A DNA stretch of 64,000 nucleotides from Thamnidium elegans (Eukaryota > Mucoromycota > Mucoromycetes > Mucorales > Mucoraceae), in the NCBI GenBank assembly GCA_025201345.1, contig JAIXMG010000008.1, forward strand, positions 434,001-498,000, written 5' to 3'. The notes below the pieces were generated by a model that worked only from the letters and a program-made list of their open reading frames with translations, did no database searches and was not told the DNA's origin. Numbering within the stretch: position 1 is the stretch's first letter; every line of letters begins with the position of its first letter. The position numbers were made by a program, and so were the translations under genes. Positions 1 to 11,411 of this stretch are shown here, piece by piece.

Positions 1-773
1 TTCATTTCATCACCAATTGAAGATAGAATAGATTTATATGAGCATAAATATCGAATTTGCATGCAATCTCGTACTGAATTATCTAACTGGATTAAATCAA
101 ATAAAGAGAAAGGCGTGCCAGCCGCATTAACTGAAGGTAAAACATATTCCCCTTAAATATATATATATACAATAAGGCTAACCATTTTATAATATACATA
201 GGTTATTCTCCCCCCTCAAGATCAAGATTATTTTCATCATTATCAACACGACCTACTGCAATTTCTTCGCTAAGCACCTTTCTAAAAAAGGCGACATCAT
301 ATAATAATAAACCTTGTCCCCCTTCAACGCAACACCGATTTTCTTTAACCTCCTCACTTAATCGATTCTCCTTACCGAAAAATAGCTATCATAATTTAAC
401 CGAGAAATATCAAAATGAAGAACGTCGTCATCGATTATCTAACCCCGATATCTCTGAACCAACACATAAATCAATATTACCTCATTCACCCTCTTCCATC
501 TTTCTAGACAAATTAAAGTCAAAAGTACCTTACGAAACAACGCCTCTACCCAATTGTTATCTAGAGGAAGAGGATAGTTCACCTCCTTCTTCACCTTCTT
601 CTACTGGATCCCATAATAGCCCTCCTCCATATACCTTTCGCCAATATACCGCTCCCATCAATACTGAAAAGAAAAAGAAACGCAGCTCACTTTTAATAAC
701 TCCTTCTTTATCCACTATACGACTTATCTCTCAAAAATCTCATTTTTTAAAACGTCAAAGTATGCTGGCCTAG
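1..773 (+). CDS. 3' part of an unrecognised Ser/Pro-rich protein (5' end outside window)
   Basis: Exons 1-136 and 202-773, joined through a GTAAAA...CATAG intron, give one open frame ending in TAG at 771-773. The first visible part is charged and looks folded, including the stretch ELSNWIKSNKEKGVP. After the intron the protein becomes low-complexity: rich in Ser, Pro and Thr, with an acidic patch (LEEEDSS), a PPPY motif (NSPPPYTF) that could bind a WW domain, and a basic tail (EKKKKRSS). The tail looks like a disordered regulatory region. I do not recognise the family; the N-terminal domains lie upstream of the window. The frame is convincing because the intron joins it cleanly (phase 1) and the stop is followed directly by an AT-rich 3' flank. 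Confidence 0.7.
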
Positions 774-1529
774 TTTTTTTTTTATTTTTTTTTTTTTCAA
801 AAATATTTTATATATATATATATATCTGTATACTTTTTATTCTCCTCCCTTTCTTTTCTCTTTTACAAAGTCTTCATTGTAGTAATACCATTAATAAAAG
901 AACCTACATAGTAAGTATTAATGAACTGAAAAAGTACATTAAGAAAAAACGATAGCACGGAAAAACAAAACAAAAAAAACTTGCATTTCACCTACAACCT
1001 TTTTTTTTTGATCGATCAAACCATAGTGTTTATATAATATAAACCCGTTTTTCTTGCATTGTCCTTGCTTTTCGGACGTACTTGCGAAAAAAAAAAAAAA
1101 AAGGTTCATCGTATCACCTCCTCACTTTTTTTTTATCTCCCTTCCCCTTTAATGATTCATGTATTGCCCTTGCGTCTATTAGAGCCAAGCACGTATTTTT
1201 TTTTTTTTTTTTTTTGCTTATATATAAACAATGTATTTTTTTACCGAGGCTTCGAGGTTTCTTTTTGATGGCGAAAGTTTATTATTAGCACGTACGCCTT
1301 ATTAAATTGACTCGAGAAAAAAAAAAGTTTAATAATGGATACCATGCCAACCACATGGAAAACAAAGAAAAAAGGCATTTCCCTTTTTTTTTTTGCATGA
1401 ATTTCATTTTACTAAAAAGTCGAAACTTTCATTATATTATAAAAAAGCTACCGGGATCAAAAACTTTTTTTTTAAAAAAATAGAGTTTTATCATGTACAC
1501 CTTTTTCATAAAAAGCCGGCGATAATTCA
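774..1529. other. Intergenic, homopolymer-rich, no gene seen
   Basis: AT-rich flank with long A and T runs. It includes a palindrome-like stretch at 1028-1044 (GTTTATAT, one base, ATATAAAC) and a T run near 1464-1472 that could be the complement of the poly-A tail of the neighbouring retrotransposon. The short open frames here are translated homopolymers. Confidence 0.6.
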
Positions 1530-1538
1530 ATCATAGAT

Positions 1539-2600
1539 TTAATGCATTGTAATCATAACTTTATCAGTGCAGTCATTGGTTAATGCTAATATAAGGACCA
1601 TCAAGGCATTCATAGGAAACTTATGATGTAACTGGTTATATCTAAAATAATTAGACACTGTTTGACGGATTGTTTGAACACACATCAAAAAGGTTTTGAC
1701 CACAGAGGAAGTAAATCTCACAAGAATTAAAGAGGGCGACTGGATATTTTGGCGTAAAGTTTGAGAGGTATAGAAAGTATTTTCCATATGGAGGACTCAG
1801 TAATATTAGCTACCATGGAATGGCTAGACCATTCAATTGGAGGAGATAATTTTTCGAGAATATGAGGCCAGATAGTAGATTGGAGCTTGACAAGACAAAT
1901 TGGAGAATATCGGTATACAACTGTTGGCATAGACGAGGATATCGAGTATATTTACCAACGATACGGAGACAAAGACGTTGCTGAACAGCGTCAAAATAAA
2001 AAATAAAACTGATCATCAAGGAAGGTTTTATGTTTGAGAGTCTAGTGGTTATTATTATCTGATGGTATAATAAGCGTGTATAGAGGTAGATCCAGTAGCG
2101 TTTTCAGAAGGAGCTTGGGGAATCCAATGGTGGAATTGGTGTGGATGACATCGAATGCTTCGAAGATCGTATGCCAGATGGACAGGTTGTTATCGCAGAC
2201 ACTACTCTTACTATATTCCGGAAAATAAAAAGGGAACAGGGGACGGTGAGATGACTTAAGGAACAAGGATAAATGATTGAGAACGAGTTGATATACAGAA
2301 GACGGATGGTTTTCTGATTTAAAGATGTAATTCAGCCATCGCTTTTGAAGAATACGGCGTTGTATGACTGGATCCAAGACTTTTAGACCTCCATGTACCC
2401 ACGGGAGAAAAATCACTTCTTTTTTTAAGAGCAGGATGTTTCTTTCGCCAAACAAATTGATATACAAAAGGTCGATGTACGCGGCCATATGCTTTTTCTT
2501 GATCGAGTAAGAAGCCTATACCAGGAAGATCTAACCCTTTAGCTTGGTCTAAGACTATTGAGAGGGAAATACCATTATGAAGGTATATTTCTGCTGGGTG
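1539..2600 (-). pseudogene. LINE ORF2 remnant (RT motif A joined to post-RT region)
   Basis: Minus strand. A fragment near 2,490-2,570 reads GIGFLLDQEKAYGRVH, matching RT motif A, where the first Asp is the catalytic one; the second Asp of the usual KAYDRV is Gly here. It runs, through a frame change, into the 2488-2042 frame with HGGLKVLDP and the helical RWLNYIF segment typical of the region after the RT domain. Further frame fragments at 2019-1810, 1930-1727 and 1787-1539 look like the decayed C-terminus. The catalytic YADD-type motif and the whole endonuclease are absent. Confidence 0.65.
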
Positions 2601-2673
2601 TAATGTGAGGTGATACCTCTAAATGTCGGAAATAATTTGTATTGACAGGATTTGGTGGAGATTGTTCCTGTGT

Positions 2674-4173
2674 CTAATCCAGAACCATATCGACAGTAAA
2701 TTTAATGATGGTAGGTTCTTCGATAGTGGTTATATTTTTGGAGTTAGACGTGGGAGTGTCAGCCATTTCTTCACCGCTGTCTTCCGATTCTACAACATTT
2801 TCCTCTCCTATATCGCTAGCAGTGTACTTCTCGTCGCTACTGTCATGGATAAATACGTTATTCGTAATGGTGGACATAATTGGTGTTGTATCACGAGCCA
2901 TTACGGTGGGAGCAAACCTTGATTTCTGTAGTTCAGCACTAGGAGACATACTGAATTCGCGAAGTGGTGTTTTCCTGGACTTTTTTTTAGGAGCACGAAG
3001 TGTGGTTTTGGTGTTGCGTGGGTTCATAAAAAAAAGGTATGTATAACTAATAATCCCATCTTATTTCTTTCTTACCTCTATCACTCAAAATATCATCTTC
3101 TTTTTCATGGTTAGATACAATTTTGTCATCTTCATAAGAAAAATCAATATTCTCAAAAGTATCATCATTTTCAAGACGTGTCCATTCGGTTGTATCCAAA
3201 CCATTTTCTTCAAAATAAATTAAATCATGATTAGATAATTCAGTATCAACAGGCATGTCATTAAGAGGAGTATCAGCATTGAGGATTTCATCAAGATGAT
3301 TTTCAATTATAGTAGAAGGGGCATTTGTTCTTGCCCTTTTGTATCTTTTATGAATAAGAGTTTCTTGTGTAAATTGCATGTCAGGATAAGAAAAAAAAAG
3401 TATTGTAATAGGTATATACAGTATATATATATATAAAAAAAGGCATTCAGCCTGAGGATGTCCAAACTGGTCGCAAGCAAAACATAAAATGCTAGCACGG
3501 TGTTTTTTATATTCGTATTTCGTGTGATCATCTTCGTGACAGTAACGACACCATGTGGGCATATGTTTTCTCTGGATCTTGCTGTAAAATAGCATATCTT
3601 GTTCCCATAATTCAATAATTTCGCCAAGGTTACTCATGGTAGTACGAAGTGTGGAGAAAATCACCTGTTTATCTATAAGAGGAAATATCAAATAAATCAG
3701 TCTGTACGAATATTCAAGTGTTTATTTAAGATCCCCTTGGTCGTAAATCTTTCGATAATATTCTCTTTGAGATATAATTACACATATCGCTCGGTAGGTT
3801 TGCCAAAAAAAAAAAAAATAAATAAAAAAAAAATGACACTGTGAAAACTAGTACTGCCAAATGCAGAGTGAGCAATGCTAAGGCGTTGATAATCAGTTAC
3901 GTTAGGAATTTTGGATACTTCCATGTTGTATCCATTTTGATAAAGATTATGTCTCCAGATACGAGATTGGATATGTTTGAGATTATCTACAGTGGATGGC
4001 GAGTCAAAAGTTGAAGATTGATTATCGAGGAGTGAACGCTTAGTGATGGTTATGAATTTCTTTTTATTAGAGACCGCGTCAGCGAAGGATACAGTTGGAG
4101 TAGTCCCTGACCTGGGAGGCGCAAAAGTTTCGTTAGTGTGAAAGAGCCTTGAGAAGTACAAATTCTTAAACAC
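2674..4173 (-). pseudogene. LINE ORF1 remnant with CCHC zinc knuckles
   Basis: Pieces at 4173-3778, 3691-3047 and 3027-2674 (minus strand) are in different frames but follow the order expected of a Gag-like nucleic-acid-binding ORF1. The middle piece carries two knuckles. The first (CRYCHEDDHTKYEY) has lost its last cysteine to tyrosine; the second (CFACDQFGHPQAEC) is an intact C-x2-C-x4-H-x4-C. The last piece is an acidic, Ser/Thr-rich tail starting with a basic cluster. Frameshifts and A/T-run insertions break the frame, so no full ORF1 protein can be made. The first piece contains VSFADAVSNKK, which fits an ORF1 start region, but this is inference. Confidence 0.65.
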
Positions 4174-4180
4174 ATGCTAA

Positions 4181-4893
4181 CAAGACAATCCCCCCCCCCC
4201 AAAAAAAAAATGTTTTACTCTAAATTGTTGGCCACAAGTACAGTGTCGTAAACTTGAACGACCTTTTGATTAACTACTTCTTCCTCCGCCCATGAACTTC
4301 TGGTAATATGAGTAATATTCCAGAAGTTTCTCTACACGTCTTTATCTTGAAGGTTCTCTCACTTTAGAATAGATATATAAACCCTTCACTTTATTAATGA
4401 ATAAAATCTTCACCTTTTACAATTCTTTCTGTCTTATTTTCTTTTTTACAATTAACTTTTCAGTCTCTTTTGTATCTTTTACTAAACCTCTTCAATTGGC
4501 GTTACTGATATACGGACAATCAATTTCCTCGCTGTATTTTGTTGGGTACTTTTTTTTTTTTTTTTTTTTTTTTGAGTAACCATCCAATTTAGGTAGACTA
4601 TAATACCTGGGGGGGATGTTCACCATTTGAACAACCCTTTTAGATGACGGTACAAAATGGTTTTTTTTTCAGCCGCAGCCATAGAATGGTGCACCACGTA
4701 TTTTTTGCTGCTGTACAATCCAATCATTCTAACTCGAGATCTGTACAACCTTTTTGATTTGAACATTTGCATTAGCAACATTTTCTTACTCACATGCAAT
4801 AAAGTGACGTCGTAAACAATTTATAAAAAAAAAAAGATTTGTAAAATTTTAATTAATTCTTTTTTATATCCCCAATTTTATTTTTCGTGCACA
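4181..4893. other. Intergenic, promoter side of the cytidylyltransferase gene
   Basis: Contains C, A and T homopolymers (for example C10 near 4,191 and T24 near 4,551). No supported gene. The right end carries a TGACGTCG element and serves as the promoter and 5' leader of the downstream gene. Confidence 0.5.
4805..4812 (+). promoter_or_regulatory. CRE/ATF-like element TGACGTCG
   Basis: TGACGTCG lies about 90 bp before the cytidylyltransferase start codon. The same 8-mer occurs about 134 bp before the SDH4 start on the opposite strand. It resembles a bZIP (CREB/ATF-type) binding site. Function is inferred from sequence and position only. Confidence 0.35.
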
Positions 4894-6035
4894 ATGGGTA
4901 AGATACACATACAAAAAAAAGGGGGGATATACTTATATAATATGTATTAGATCCTATTCCTACACCAAGTTCAAGTACTTCTCCTCCAGCACAAAAGAGA
5001 ACAAAAACATCTTTGACCACATACAAGAGTTTAACTGTCAACTCTCCTTTACTTCCTGTTGGTTTAGATATTTCTGGTTATGATTTTAAAGTGAATGAGG
5101 TAAGAGATAAATTAAGAAAAAAAAGAAGAGAGAAGTGTGATGACTCACTGCATCATGTAGCCACCTACTGATCGTCCAGTTCGTATCTACTGTGACGGAA
5201 TTTATGACTTGTTTCATTTCGGCCATGCAAAAGCATTAGAACAAGCCAAGAAATCGTTCCCGGAAGTTTATTTAATTGTTGGAGGTATAAATAATAAAAA
5301 AAAAACAAGTTTCAAAAAAAAAAAAAAAAAAAAATTAAAATAAACAATATAGTATGTAGTGATGAAGAAACCCATAAACGTAAAGGAAAGACAGTGATGA
5401 CAGATACAGAACGATACGAAGCGGTGCGTCATTGTAAATGGGTGGACGAGGTAGTTGAAGCAGCACCATGGTTTGTCAATCAAGAGTTCCTTGATAAATA
5501 CCAAATAGATTATGTAGCGCATGATGCGGAACCCTATCAATCAAGTGAATCTGGTGATGTCTATGCTTTTGCAAAGGCTCAAGGAAAATTCTTACCTACA
5601 CAGCGTACAGGCGGTATCTCTACCTCTGATTTAATCACTCGTATCGTCCGAGATTATGATTCTTATCTTCGTCGTAATTTGGAACGTGGTGTCAGTGCTA
5701 AAGATTTAAATATTTCGTTTTTAAAAGAACGTGAAATCAAGACAAAAAAACATATTGATGATCTTAAAAAACAAATCAAATCCGTTGTTATGGAACACTT
5801 GGGTACCTGGGAGGATCAAAGTCATAATTTTATTAGAGGATTTGCTGGTCGATTCGGTGCCGAAGGTGTTGTGGTACGTTACTCTTTTCTTTTTTATATA
5901 TATAAACAACTAAAATCCTTGTTTTTGTAGGAGAAATTTTTGAATAAGCGTAGATTAGTTACGGGAGATAAAAGATCACGTAGTGTTAGTCACGACGACT
6001 CGGATTCTTCCTCTTTAAGTGCCCATTCCATTTAA
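4894..6035 (+). CDS. PCT1: Choline-phosphate cytidylyltransferase
   Basis: Makes CDP-choline from CTP and phosphocholine, the rate-setting step of the Kennedy pathway to phosphatidylcholine. Exons 4894-4897, 4951-5099, 5161-5284, 5353-5873, 5931-6035 encode 300 aa. The cytidylyltransferase fold is clear: [19 protein letters not shown] holds the HxGH-type nucleotide-binding motif, followed by [34 protein letters not shown] and the [19 protein letters not shown] signature. A charged helical segment (about residues 215-250) would be the membrane-binding region, and the tail is Ser-rich. Shorter than yeast Pct1. The first coding exon is only ATG plus one G, with a good Kozak context (CACAATGG) and a GTAAG donor; no other in-frame ATG precedes the catalytic domain. 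Confidence 0.92.
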
Positions 6036-6189
6036 AAACAATTTCCTATTTATAATATACCTCTTCTTTTTTTTTTAAAAAAAATAAATAAATAAAAACT
6101 ACATAAATATATTATATGGTAATATATATTTATTTTTTTTTCATATATAAAAAAAAAATAATACAAAATATCTTCTTTTTAAAAATAAC

Positions 6190-6356
6190 TTAAACCCACA
6201 TCTTGCTAATAAATTCAGTAATACCAATATCATTAGTATTGAATTGATAACAACCAACAAGAACACCGGTAGTACTAGCCCACAAAGCACCGGTCATAAG
6301 CTTGTTCAAAATAACACTCTTGCGAGGATTGAAATAGTCTATCGTATTTTGGTTAG

Positions 6357-6387
<31 letters not shown>

Positions 6388-6925
6388 CGCATTTTCTTTT
6401 CTTACCAGTGATACAAGCTTCGAAACCTACATAAAAGAATAAAACGTTTTTTTTTTTAGAATTCTTGACTTCTTCCTCTCTTTTTTTTTTGCAGCAATAG
6501 AAAAAAAAAACTAACCAATATGAAGATGAAGAGGAAGCATGACACCTAAAAGAGTATCGAGAACAGGTGAAGCACCGAAAGCAAGTTGTGAACTGATGAT
6601 AGGAACTAAACCAACACAAACAATACGTTCGATATCCCAATGATAAGAACCATGAAGACGATCAGGCTTATGAGCAACAACAGAATTGGATTGAGCAACA
6701 GCTTTTTATTACAACAGAGAAAATAATTGATACTTTAATTTTTTTTCTTTTTTTTTTCAAGTCCTTTTTTATTTATTTTTTTATAAAAAAGGTACCTGCT
6801 TTTTTTTTTTTTTTTTTTTTTTACAACTTACAAGAATGAATCTTGACAAGACCCATGGGTTGTTGACGCAACATAATACGTGCAGTATTACGAATAGCAG
6901 GAGTAGCAGCAAGACGAAGAGCCAT
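6190..6925 (-). CDS. SDH4: Succinate dehydrogenase membrane anchor subunit (CybS)
   Basis: Small membrane anchor of mitochondrial complex II, helping to bind ubiquinone and heme b. Exons (minus) 6925-6832, 6701-6516, 6426-6406, 6338-6190 encode 149 aa. The N-terminus (MALRLAATPAIRNTARIM) is a basic amphipathic mitochondrial presequence. The family core is visible: DRLHGSYHWDIERI, then GLVPIISSQLAFG, LDTLLGVMLPLHLHIG and FEACITDYF, which supply the conserved histidines and the Asp-Tyr near the quinone site. Three membrane helices fit. One exon is only 21 nt. Converges with the cytidylyltransferase gene, with about 155 bp between stop codons. Confidence 0.9.
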
Positions 6926-8693
6926 TTTAATTTAACTACAAAAAAAAAAGAGAGTGGGGAGAGGAAGAAGGTCTTTTTGAACGATAAAGATTAAAGAAAA
7001 AACAACCCTTGATCAATTTTACATCCGCCCTTAAACCTCCTAACAAAAAAAAAAAAAATGACGTCGGTATAAAAAGTTTTGGGAGTTTTGAAAAAAAAAA
7101 AAAAAAAACGGTGTTACCTAATTAAAGAGATTCAAAGGCTGAAACCTTAGCTAACGGAATTTTTCTAAATCCCATAATGTTATCAGTTATTTACAATGTT
7201 AAAGATCATATAACAAAACTACGGGAAAAAAATCAATACGAGTGTAATTGCCAGATAAACTATTATATTACATACCAATTAATCAGAGTTATGAGAGTAT
7301 GTAAATGATGGGCTTTTTACAAAGCTTGAACTAATCCCAAATCATTCTCTGTAACGGAAACCATGTACTAGAATTAAGGGACGTTACCGTTTAAACGATT
7401 AAAAAAATTAATTCATTAAAAATGCTATATCAATATTTATAATATATATATATCCTACTTTTTTTATAAAATCTCTGCAAGGCTTTCTTTACTCTATCTA
7501 TCTACACCTTTTTTTTTATTAATTTGCTTACCTTAGGTATTCCCAATTCCGATTAAAATGACAAGTAAGTGAAAAGAAGTTCTGTATATTTTAAATTAGT
7601 GTTAATACCCTTTTCTACTCAGGAAATCCACCCTTAAATCGATTATTAGCGATAATAGTGGTGTTAAAGCGGGAGAAATCTACCGTTAAATAGGGCCACT
7701 ACTGGTAAATAATGCAAGTTTTAGTACTTTATGGCCGTTACTAAACTTATTTAATAGTTTTGGAATAGAGATATGGATGTCGCAGCCAATATGAGAACTA
7801 TTTTTGCAAGGTATGTCGCTCAAGGTTTTGATATTAATTCAAGACCTCTACAATTATCCAGACAACAAAACTTTGAAGCACAGTAACGCTTCATCCGCTG
7901 TGAAACATTCAGCATTTGATTATCACAAGTTTCCATGGAAATTGTATTTAGAAAATCATGCTGACATCATCGTTTTTCTTATTGGTTGCGAAAAAGTCAA
8001 ATTCATGTGAAATCGAGGGATAAATAATTATCAGTCTTTTTTTTTTTTTTACACCCCTTTTTTTTCAAAAAGTACAATGCTTTTGAGTTTATTGTTCTCT
8101 CGAGTTCATTGTTGTGATAATACAGGTATATATAAAAAAAAGTGTAAATTGAGTTTTAATTTATAAAAGATCGAAAATATTCACGTCAAATCATGCTGAA
8201 ATAAATAATGCCTGCTTGAACTGTACGACACAATCGCTTTAAAAGTGCAATGTCGAGCGTTCATTCGATAGCTAAACGACCCACGAAATTTTTTATAGTA
8301 AATATCTTGTATTCATGCAAGTCCAAATGTTTATTCTTTTCTTATTACAATACATATTCTAACCGAGATTATCCTTACAATTTCTTATTTTAAAAAGAGA
8401 GATCAAGTTCACCTTAAATCCAGGTTCCGAAAGATGTCAGAAAAAAAAGGGAGGGGGGGGGGCAGTACGTGTTACACAATGAAAACCGAGATTGGACAGA
8501 GAAAGAAGAAACTGCTTAAAATATTTTATTAATAATGAAAAAAAAAAACCGTACAAAAGGAAAGAGGTGTAGAAAAAAAATATTATAACTAGTAAAAAAA
8601 GAAAATGAGAGAAAAATATATATAAAAAAAAAAAGAAGGGGAAAAAAAAAAAAGTTTTTTTTTTTTTTGTATAATACATTTTTTTGGTTTTAT
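6926..8693. other. Intergenic, 1.8 kb, no confident gene
   Basis: Holds the SDH4 promoter on the left and the 3' flank of the CCCH gene on the right. A possible short spliced frame exists: ATGACAA at about 7558 with a GTAAGTG donor, continuing after CTACTCAG at about 7621, for about 25 codons (RNPPLNRLLAIIVVLKREK) to a TAG. I cannot identify it, so I do not call it a gene. Open frames at 7804-8010 and 8437-8679 are not supported by any recognisable feature. Confidence 0.4.
7059..7066 (+). promoter_or_regulatory. CRE/ATF-like element TGACGTCG upstream of SDH4
   Basis: Identical 8-mer to that upstream of the cytidylyltransferase gene, here about 134 bp before the SDH4 start (the gene is on the minus strand). 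Candidate bZIP site; no experimental support. Confidence 0.3.
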
Positions 8694-10084
8694 TTATTCT
8701 TCTTCTTCTTGAGTAACGGTAGGGTTTCCGCGAACAGGTTCCAAATAATCAGATGGATGAATGAACATACACTTGTTACCAAAAGGACAAGTTTCTCCCT
8801 CACTAGAATAATAAAAATTAGTATCTAAAAGACATATACAAAAATATTTAAAACACTTTACCGGCAATCTCTGAAAGGATGCCAGAATTTACAATTCTTA
8901 TTTGTACAACAAGGCCAGTGGCTGCACCTTGCTTTAGCATGTGGAGTATAGTTTTGACGTTGTTGTTGAATTAATTCAGGACGAGTTAAACGTCTTCTAA
9001 GACTCTTTTTAGGTTGTACTTGACGACGAGGTACAAATACAGCGGCATCAGATGAGAGGGGTTTGGGGGTAGTAATAGTAGTGGTAGTAGTAGTTACAGG
9101 GGATGTTGTGACGGGAGAGGAGGCCCAATTCTTTTGCTCATCCATCACAGGAGCAACATAGGAATCAGCTTTCCAGATATATTCTTTTGTAGTTGCGTTC
9201 TTTGGGGTATTGTCTTTACTTTCAGGTTCATGTTCGGGTGTCCAAACGCCAGTTTCATCACCACTGCTCGTGGCACAAGATTGACTCTCTTGTTTCTTAA
9301 CGGCCTTTCCTACCATAACATACTCTTCCTCTTCTACTACAATCTTTGCTTGCTTATCCTCCTCTACTAGTATTGTTTCCATCATCAATTCCTGGCTACT
9401 TTCAACCTCTTTAGCTTCTTCTTTTTCTTCTACTGTCTCTTTTACCTCAACCTTTTCTTCTTCAAGTTTGATTTCTTCTTTAGGTGGTTCAACTTTAGTT
9501 GTTTCAACTTTTTGTTCAGCCTCAGTTACTTGTTCAACTTTATTAGTGGTGGGTTCTTCAGTTTTAATAATAGTTGGTTGAGGTGCTTTTAATTCTACTA
9601 CTTTTTCGGTAGGTGCTTTTTCTGCAAATACTTTTTCGACAAGTACTTTTTCGGTTGCTTCATTGCCCTTGATAATACTTTCAGGTTTTTTGATAGTTTC
9701 TATTACAAACAGATTATTAGTTTAAAAAAACTTTTTTGTTTTTTGTTTTGTTTTTTTACCTTTAGCAGAAACAGAAGAATGTGACTGTTTTGAGTCCTTG
9801 TCAACCTGTCTATCCTTTCTCGTTGTCTTCTTTTCAGGTGCTGTATATTATAAAATAAAAGCGTGTTTTAGTTTTTAAGAAAGATATGTATATAAAAAAA
9901 AAAAAGAAAAAAAAAAAGTAACTTGTAATTTTTTATTTTATTTTTTTGTATACTTTTTTATAAAAAAAAGAAGAAAAAACTTACCATGTTTACTCCATTT
10001 CCAAATACCAAAGGCGGCTATTGCGACTAAAGAGGCAGAACCTGCAATAGTAAGAAAACGCTGTTGGTTCATTTTAAGAACCAT
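8694..10084 (-). CDS. CCCH zinc-finger protein with N-terminal membrane anchor
   Basis: Exons (minus) 10084-9985, 9840-9760, 9699-8862, 8802-8694 encode 375 aa (a start at 10072, four codons later, is also possible). The N-terminus MNQQRFLTIAGSASLVAIAA followed by FGIWKWSKHG is a single hydrophobic helix with basic residues after it, like a signal anchor. The middle, about 200 aa, is Glu/Lys/Val/Thr-rich and disordered. A basic patch (PKKSLRRRLTRPEL) precedes two CCCH fingers close to the C-terminus: CSHWPCCTNKNCKFWH (C-x5-C-x4-C-x3-H, Nab2/ZC3H14-like) and CREGETCPFGNKCMFIH (C-x5-C-x5-C-x3-H). Such fingers usually bind RNA. I do not recognise an orthologue. A membrane-tethered RNA-binding protein is inference from this domain order. 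Confidence 0.8.
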
Positions 10085-11411
10085 TTTTAAAATTAGTGTA
10101 AAGAAAAAGGGTTGCAAAACAAAAAAAAATAATATAAGCGGGGGTAATAAAAAAAAAAATTGAAAAAAAAGGAGGCTTTTCAAAATTATTTTTTTTCAAA
10201 AATTAAGAACACTTGCTCCTTATTTATATTTTTTTATTTATGGTCCATTGTTTATGTTGCACAAGAAAAGGTTTCTTTCATAAGTGTATAATTGCGAAAG
10301 AAAAAGAGTAAGACGGATTTGATAAGAAATAACCTTGGTAACATCCCCTGAAAATATATATAAAGGGAAATTTGTGATATGCATCTAGAAACGGACAAAA
10401 GAAATCACTGCAAGTAAACGTTATATTCTTGACAGATTCCAGTTTATACTTATAACTAGACCTATTGAAACAAACAAACCCATTGCTGGGAGGCAAGTAA
10501 AAAGGGTTAATTTTTCTATTTTTACTTGTCGTGCACAATAAAAATTAAGAATGAATGAGGGACGCGTCCTAACTCGGAACCAAAAACCCTTTCACTTGTG
10601 TCTAATAAAGTAAGGCCTTCTTTGTTCTACTGAAAGAAAGGTTAAATGATATTAGCAAGCATTTTTTTTTTAATCCTTTGTTAACCCAGTCTTCCGATAA
10701 TCTTTCAGTTTGTATGATAGGTTTTGTGCGACCAACCAAACTATGCGTTTGACAGGAGCTTAGTAGTTACTCTATTTGATGGTATAATAATAAAAAATAA
10801 AAAACGACTTATATAGCCAAAATGAATATTTAAATAGCTATCAAAATCATCATTTTGAACCGTACTGAATATTAACATTATCTTATAAGAAGATAAACGT
10901 GCTAATATAAAAAGAAAAGGAGAAAGAGAGAGAGAGAAGCTATAAATTCCTTTTTTAAAAGAAGATAAACAAGTCAAAAAGGAGTGTATAATTATAATCA
11001 CAAGTAATCAATCCTGGCGTGGGAAAAGGATTTGTAGTTTCTCTTTCTAATACCAAAAGTCTTTACAAAGGAGTTTTTTTTCTTTTTTTTTTTTTCTAAT
11101 AAAAATCGTTTTTATTAATATGAGTTCCTTTATGAAGTTTATATAATCATCATTTACAGTTACTTGCAAAGCTATTTTTTTTTTCAAAAGTTAATGCAGT
11201 TTTTAAAAGTCCCTCGTGATTAATTTCAATAAAACAAGCGAGCTTCTTTTTCTTGTCTTTTTTCTCTCTTTAAGCTTTAACTAAAACCGAAGTCACCATG
11301 GAAACTCTCATTTAAAGTGTATGTTAGTAAAAAAAACAAGGAGTGAAAAATAAAATAAAATTCCCTATTTCCTTCTTCTTTTTTTTTTCTTTGTGTACGT
11401 ATTATTTTGGT
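10085..11411. other. Intergenic between divergent CCCH and sirtuin genes
   Basis: About 1.3 kb of AT-rich DNA containing both promoters. No further gene is supported; open frames at 10278-10538 and 10741-11001 (minus) show no recognisable domain or splice structure. An ACGCGT hexamer lies near 10,562. Confidence 0.5.

Larger units (their letters stand above)
1530..4180 (-). mobile_element. Degraded non-LTR (LINE-type) retrotransposon, internally deleted
   Basis: Read on the minus strand, the region runs from an ORF1-like segment (4173 down to about 2674) into ORF2 fragments (about 2600 down to 1539). ORF1 shows two zinc knuckles near 3,440-3,560. ORF2 keeps the reverse transcriptase motif A region (FLLDQEKAYGRV, near 2,500) and, almost immediately after, the post-RT segment containing HGGLKVLDP and LQKRWLNYIF. 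The endonuclease and RT motifs B to E are missing, and many frameshifts separate the fragments. It is therefore a dead copy. No target-site duplication could be defined by eye, so both ends are approximate. Confidence 0.75.

Noticed and set aside
1059..1288. Overlapping open frames rich in Phe and Lys
   Set aside because: They are translated poly-T and poly-A runs; no domain, no splice pattern, composition follows the homopolymers.
7558..7696. Possible two-exon micro-gene (about 25 codons, RNPPLNRLLAIIVVLK)
   Set aside because: Splice signals fit, but the peptide is short, unrecognised and without other support; recorded in the intergenic entry only.
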